Shown: positions 60,628 to 64,000 of the stretch, piece after piece | Numbering within the stretch: the stretch's first letter is position 1 | Layout of the letters: the number at the start of each line of letters is the position of its first letter | NCBI GenBank assembly: GCA_937904375.1 | Contig: CALDIG010000303.1 | Coordinates: 1-64,000 of the forward strand | DNA length: 64,000 bases | Source of the DNA: an uncultured Prevotellaceae bacterium | Lineage (GTDB): Bacteria > Bacteroidota > Bacteroidia > Bacteroidales > Muribaculaceae | Direction of reading: 5' to 3' | Position numbers and translations under genes: made by a program | The notes under the pieces: model-generated | Database searches by the model: none | The model's input: the letters and a program-made list of their open reading frames with translations, nothing else | Told to the model about the DNA's origin: nothing

Positions 60628-61164
60628 TCAGAATGGCAACTCGTCGCTCCCACTTGGCGCGATGTCGCCATAGCGAAGCCGGTATTCCTGGTCAAGTTGC
60701 TCGTCGGTAGGCGGCCAAGTGCCAGGGACAATGTCCACTCCCAGGTCAATCATTTCCCTTACATATTGCTCACGGCAACGTTTCAGGTCTCTCCAGTTCT
60801 CTTCGGTGGGTCCGGTGAATGGGTCTTCAACATTGATGAGCCAGCGGAACATCATCTCGTAGATTTCTTCTTGGTGGTCAACAAAAGTCATCTTGCCGTT
60901 TTTATTGTAGGCCCACCAGAAATTCGCCTGGTCGTCCCACGAGGTCATGCGAAACGGCATGGCAGGAAATGCTTTCGCCAGTTCAGCCACCGTTTCCTTG
61001 TGCCACACTTCACCTATATGACTTCTAAGACCGAAACTGATAGTCAAGTCATCAACATAGCAATGCGGCGCAACGTCACGCTCTTTGAGCAAAGGCGTGA
61101 TAAATTGGCATGCGAGCTGGAGGTCGTCATTGTTCTCAAATTTCAATCTCAAGCTGTAATCCAT
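60628..61164 (-). CDS. Uncharacterised 178-residue protein
   Basis: I do not recognise this protein family. It is soluble, acidic and Trp-rich, without a signal peptide: MDYSLRLKFENNDDLQLACQ at the start, ISFGLRSHIGEVWHKETVAE and WDDQANFWWAYNKNGKMTFV in the middle, and TWPPTDEQLDQEYRLRYGDI near the end. It lies 38 bases downstream of another unknown gene on the same strand and is probably cotranscribed with it. The cluster 60628-63004 stands head-to-head with the kinase gene. Confidence 0.65.
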   Translation of the reverse strand: MDYSLRLKFENNDDLQLACQFITPLLKERDVAPHCYVDDLTISFGLRSHIGEVWHKETVAELAKAFPAMPFRMTSWDDQANFWWAYNKNGKMTFVDHQEEIYEMMFRWLINVEDPFTGPTEENWRDLKRCREQYVREMIDLGVDIVPGTWPPTDEQLDQEYRLRYGDIAPSGSDELPF

Positions 61165-61202
61165 CTAAAGTGGGATCAAAATGTGAAGTTCTCAGGTGAT
61201 TT

Positions 61203-62108
61203 TTATTCATCGTCGGCAAGCTGTTGCTTCAATACCTCGATTTGTTCGCTACTGAGGTCAAGATCTTCAATGTTTCCATCCGATGACACCATGCGACAAT
61301 GCCCCCAGTCATCAATAAATATAGCTTTGTCGCTAAACCAGTCATCCCACAAATAAGCGAAAGAGTGTTTATTGCCTCCATCACATATCTCGTTCAGAGC
61401 GCAACCAATCACGCCACCCAGTTCCTCAACATCGACACCATATCCATTCACTTCAGCTGCGAGATAGATACCATCCAAGCCCCCTTCATCAAGCTCATTT
61501 TCGTCAGAAAACTCTATAATAGCATTTGCTACTTCGCCTATAGTTTGGTCAACAATAACAACACAGTTGTCACCATAATTGTAATACATCATGCCTATTG
61601 CAGGATATGAGGCAAAATTATCCTCGTCAATATCTCTTAGTTCTTTTTTCCAAGTTCTTCCGTAAAAATCACGATATTTTATTTCGATAATTGGAATTCC
61701 CCTATATTGCTCAAGCTGCTTGGTGGCAGTGCTGTTGTTGGGGGTTGATGTGTTAGCTCCTTCACGCCGATAAGCCACAAGTGGTGCCATGTCGGCCTTG
61801 CGTGCTTGGCGCTTGATTTTCGCCACGCTCTCGAGGGTGACACCGCTAAGCACCTGTACCCAGTCGTCGATAGTAAAAACCTTGACTCTCACGTTGAGTT
61901 CTTCTCTGAACGCTTCTTCAAATTTCCCCACAGTGCGACTGGTGCGGCAAGGCAGCTCTCCGCTTTTAGCACCGAGTGATACCAGGGTTACTTCATCTGT
62001 GGCTTGACTGCGTCCGTCATAAACACGCAGTGTGCCGCCAATTTGGTCGGCAAACTGTTTCTTCAGTTCGCCAACTGTCGTTGTCTTTGTGATTATAAAA
62101 TTTGCCAT
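61203..62108 (-). CDS. Uncharacterised 301-residue protein
   Basis: No known enzyme motif is seen. The N-terminal ~110 residues (MANFIITKTTTVGELKKQFA ... TIDDWVQVLSGVTLESVAKI, KRQARKADMAPLVAYRREG) look like a small ubiquitin-like or DNA-binding module that I have seen at the front of other unknown Bacteroidales proteins. A Ser/Thr/Asn-rich linker separates it from an acidic C-terminal domain (IIEIKYRDFYGRTWKKELRD ... SFAYLWDDWFSDKAIFIDDW). No signal peptide or membrane span. The N-terminal module suggests a modular partner or effector. Function unknown. Confidence 0.7.
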   Translation of the reverse strand: MANFIITKTTTVGELKKQFADQIGGTLRVYDGRSQATDEVTLVSLGAKSGELPCRTSRTVGKFEEAFREELNVRVKVFTIDDWVQVLSGVTLESVAKIKRQARKADMAPLVAYRREGANTSTPNNSTATKQLEQYRGIPIIEIKYRDFYGRTWKKELRDIDEDNFASYPAIGMMYYNYGDNCVVIVDQTIGEVANAIIEFSDENELDEGGLDGIYLAAEVNGYGVDVEELGGVIGCALNEICDGGNKHSFAYLWDDWFSDKAIFIDDWGHCRMVSSDGNIEDLDLSSEQIEVLKQQLADDE

Positions 62109-62198
62109 AATAGATTGTTTATATTGTTAAATTACTCAATGAAAACCCATTTGGTGGGATTAATAAATGTGGGTTCAATGAAATGAAGTCAAAAATTG

Positions 62199-62417
62199 TT
62201 ATTTGCCAGTCTTCTCTTTTTCTTTATAAATGAGCATCGCCGACGGTTTCCAGGCATAAAGGCCTGGGCTGGTTTGCGCCATTGCTGTAGAATACTTGAT
62301 GTCAATAACTTCTTCTATATCGTTCTCGACAAGGAATTTGTTGATGGCTGCATCCAGTCGTTCGTGATGAAGAGGATTGTCTGTATTCTTGATTACAAAA
62401 GTTTTTACTTTAATCAT
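62199..62417 (-). CDS. Small Cse60-like protein
   Basis: The 72-residue protein, MIKVKTFVIKNTDNPLHHER and LDAAINKFLVENDIEEVIDI, followed by KYSTAM and a final SAMLIYKEKE, resembles the Cse60 family (PF10957), small alpha/beta proteins named after a Bacillus sporulation gene but widespread in non-sporulating bacteria. The function is unknown and sporulation is not implied here. It lies between two unknown genes on the same strand with gaps of about 40 and 90 bases. The assignment is by overall pattern and is moderate. Confidence 0.6.
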   Translation of the reverse strand: MIKVKTFVIKNTDNPLHHERLDAAINKFLVENDIEEVIDIKYSTAMAQTSPGLYAWKPSAMLIYKEKEKTGK

Positions 62418-62458
62418 ATCTTTCTGGTTGCTAAATGGTAGATGTCATTCTTTTGTGA

Positions 62459-63004
62459 TTACTCTCTTTCTTTGTCCTGAGGCATTCCAGTTGCAAGTTG
62501 AACATAGTTTCGACAATCTATCATGATGTAGGTGAAGCTTTGCAGGAATGCTGGCACTTCGTCGCAACGCATGATAAGGCATCCTTCAACTTGCGCAAAA
62601 TCTATGGTACTGGCTATTCTTGAGAAATTTCGTGCATTCTGAAACACGTCATAATCCTCGCGTTTTGCCATATATCTCAACAGATTCTCAAAATCGTCTT
62701 TGCACTCAATGTCAGTTGTTTTGTCAATGTTGTCTATAAGTAGATAGTTAATATGGGCATCGACAAATGGCAACACATATTGTTTCACAAAGTCCACATA
62801 ACCGCCTTTCGTGCATTGCGACACGTCATAAAGTGCTTTGTTGTCGGGAAATATATTTCTCAACTGGTTCATGTCAACAACATTGTCAGGATCAAAAAGC
62901 AATATGACTTGATGCCACTTCGATTCTCTAGCAATGTAATATAAAAATGCAGCACGATAGGTGGCATCTTCGTTAATGTCAAAATCCTTGTCTAAAATAC
63001 TCAT
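62459..63004 (-). CDS. Uncharacterised 181-residue protein
   Basis: I do not recognise the family. It is soluble and acidic: MSILDKDFDINEDATYRAAF, LYYIARESKWHQVILLFDPD, GYVDFVKQYVLPFVDAHINY and DYDVFQNARNFSRIASTIDF are typical stretches; it could be an alpha/beta fold with several buried strands (VILLF, YLLID, CLIMRC). It is probably first in a unit with the Cse60-like gene. A possible -7 box (TAAATTTG on the minus strand) lies at 63114-63121. It is divergent from the Ser/Thr kinase gene, so a shared pathway is possible but unproven. Confidence 0.65.
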   Translation of the reverse strand: MSILDKDFDINEDATYRAAFLYYIARESKWHQVILLFDPDNVVDMNQLRNIFPDNKALYDVSQCTKGGYVDFVKQYVLPFVDAHINYLLIDNIDKTTDIECKDDFENLLRYMAKREDYDVFQNARNFSRIASTIDFAQVEGCLIMRCDEVPAFLQSFTYIMIDCRNYVQLATGMPQDKERE

Positions 63005-63140
63005 AGTAGGTTGATGTTGATGGTTACATTAAAACCACTTACATGCATTCTCGGCCATAGTCACGAGCATGGTATCTGCTTGTTGGGTTACTATCTTAAT
63101 TTGTAATTGTTTGCAAATTTACATGGTTTATCACCATTCT

Positions 63141-63305
63141 TGCAATTCCATTCCATTCCTTGTGCAATTCCATTCCATTCCTTGTGCAATTCCATTTTAC
63201 TCCATTTTACCCCATTTTAAGAGTGGTTTTGTTCCATTCTTTTCCATAGCTTATTCCTTTCAATTCCATTTTTTGTTCCATTCCTTTCCATAGACAATTC
63301 CATTT
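63141..63305. repeat. TTCCATTCC-rich low-complexity tract
   Basis: The unit CAATTCCATTCCATTCCTTGTG appears about twice near 63142-63187 and then grades into CATTTTAC and TTCCATT/TTTCCAT variants to about 63305. The whole 165-base tract has almost no G on the plus strand. It lies between divergent genes. Confidence 0.75.
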
Positions 63306-63358
63306 AATTCCTTTTCTTGTTTTTAAATGAAAAGCCTAATCAAATAGAAAAAAAGCAG

Positions 63359-63366
63359 TAATTTTG
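63359..63366 (+). promoter_or_regulatory. -7 box (TAATTTTG) of the kinase gene
   Basis: TAATTTTG lies 51 bases before the ATG at 63417. Confidence 0.55.
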
Positions 63367-63416
63367 TGGAATAATAAAAACAAACATCTTGTTTATTATG
63401 TGAGACACTGATCTTG

Positions 63417-64000
63417 ATGGCATATTCTAACGACAACGATTCAGGGCCTTTTGCCAATGGAAATTTCAATGGCATTGATAGCGCGTTTACCAACGTGCAG
63501 GAGATAGCTGCGCATGAGCACAACGTGTTATACAAAGCAATGCGTTACGGTCGCTGGTATCTTCTCAAAGGCATTGCTCCTCGCTATAATGCCGATGAGG
63601 CGCATCGCCAGATGCTCATCAAAGAATTTGATACGATGATTAAGCTCCTGCATCCTGGCATAGTACAAGCGGTTTCTCTTGACGATGTGCCTAATGTGGG
63701 GATGTGCATCGTCATGGAGTATATCGAGGGAAAAACACTTGAGCAGTGGCTTGAGCAAACCGATGACGGCAAGAAATGTCGTGCCATGTTTATGCAGATT
63801 CTCGATGCTGTGGAATATATACATCAGCAGGGCGTTGTGCATCGCGATCTCAAGCCATCTAACATAATGATTAGCCGCGTGGGCAATCAAGTGAAAATCA
63901 TCGACTTTGGCTTTGCCGATGCCGATAGCAATTCCATCTTCAAGCATGCCGCTGGCACACAGGGGTATATCTCGCCTGAGCAAGCCGCTGGTGGTGAGCC
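63417..64000 (+). CDS. Ser/Thr protein kinase (Hanks type), 3' end beyond the window
   Basis: The frame opens at ATG 63417 (MAYSNDNDSGPFANGNFNGI) and is still open at base 64000, giving 194 residues. The eukaryotic-type kinase core is clear: a small lobe with WYLLKGIAPRYN (Lys of the VAIK position) and MLIKEFDTMIKLLHPGIVQA (alpha-C Glu), the hinge CIVMEYIEGKTLEQWLE, the catalytic loop VHRDLKPSNIMI with its Asp, the magnesium-binding DFGFAD, and the activation segment GTQGYISPEQAAG (APE equivalent). A glycine-rich loop is not obvious, as in some bacterial members. The rest of the domain and any sensor or repeat region lie outside. Substrates are unknown; the divergent unknown genes are candidates only by position. 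Confidence 0.92.
   Translation, partial: MAYSNDNDSGPFANGNFNGIDSAFTNVQEIAAHEHNVLYKAMRYGRWYLLKGIAPRYNADEAHRQMLIKEFDTMIKLLHPGIVQAVSLDDVPNVGMCIVMEYIEGKTLEQWLEQTDDGKKCRAMFMQILDAVEYIHQQGVVHRDLKPSNIMISRVGNQVKIIDFGFADADSNSIFKHAAGTQGYISPEQAAGGE

Noticed and set aside
63141..63305. Possible CRISPR-like or short tandem repeat array
   Set aside because: Units are contiguous and degenerate with no unique spacers, so it is a low-complexity tract.

Overview
The window looks like a chromosomal stretch of a Bacteroidales bacterium, most plausibly Muribaculaceae or a Prevotella-like relative. The evidence is a SusC/SusD pair with a SusD lipoprotein signal, promoters of the Bacteroidetes type (TAnnTTTG at -7) in front of most genes, dockerin-tailed secreted proteins, DUF4252 and DUF4369 proteins, and few Shine-Dalgarno sites. 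The family-level placement is inference. I saw no tRNA, rRNA or CRISPR array.

Layout. 1-1.25 kb: transposon debris (end of a REP-associated Y1 transposase, front of an IS1634-like transposase, front of a secreted protein). 1.3-2.9 kb: AAA-ATPase-like/PD-(D/E)XK protein. 3.2-7.3 kb: two secreted dockerin proteins with three and two FGE-sulfatase (C-type-lectin-like) domains. 7.3-25.8 kb: a patchwork of single-gene inserts ending at an intact comM (yifB). The inserts are three DUF4143 ATPases, a DUF262/DUF1524 GmrSD-like protein, a RhuM protein and a RhuM remnant, an IS5-type element, a MITE-like element and a 5.8-kb AT-rich WG-repeat gene. Five partial copies of the comM 3' end lie between them. 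25.9-29.2 kb: DUF4369 lipoprotein and metG. 29.5-38 kb: TonB-dependent barrel protein, then SusD and SusC. 38.3-43.4 kb: a decayed IS, a DUF4143 ATPase between identical 44-bp repeats, an unknown protein and another ATPase. 43.5-48.6 kb: dapF, dnaX and a GH3 glycosidase. 48.8-50.7 kb: a dnaX scar and a DUF234-type ATPase behind a three-unit palindromic array. 51.1-56.6 kb: an EmrA/EmrB/TolC-type efflux operon and a further MFS gene. 56.7-59.6 kb: a small coiled protein, then DUF4252 - ECF sigma - membrane anti-sigma-like protein - DUF4252. 59.7-64 kb: panB, four poorly known genes and the first part of a Ser/Thr protein kinase that runs off the end.

How it fits together. Core genes (comM, metG, dapF, dnaX, panB) alternate with nutrient-capture and efflux genes and with seven ATPases, six of which end in a restriction-nuclease-like core. 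The most unusual feature is that the ATPases and their neighbours sit beside broken copies of core-gene ends (comM five times, dnaX once). Most ATPase promoters carry their own palindrome, different from gene to gene, and two ATPase genes have that sequence repeated on their far side. I read this as a family of single-gene, possibly self-regulated cassettes that accumulate next to core genes. The repeats are seen directly in the sequence; their mobility and function are inference.
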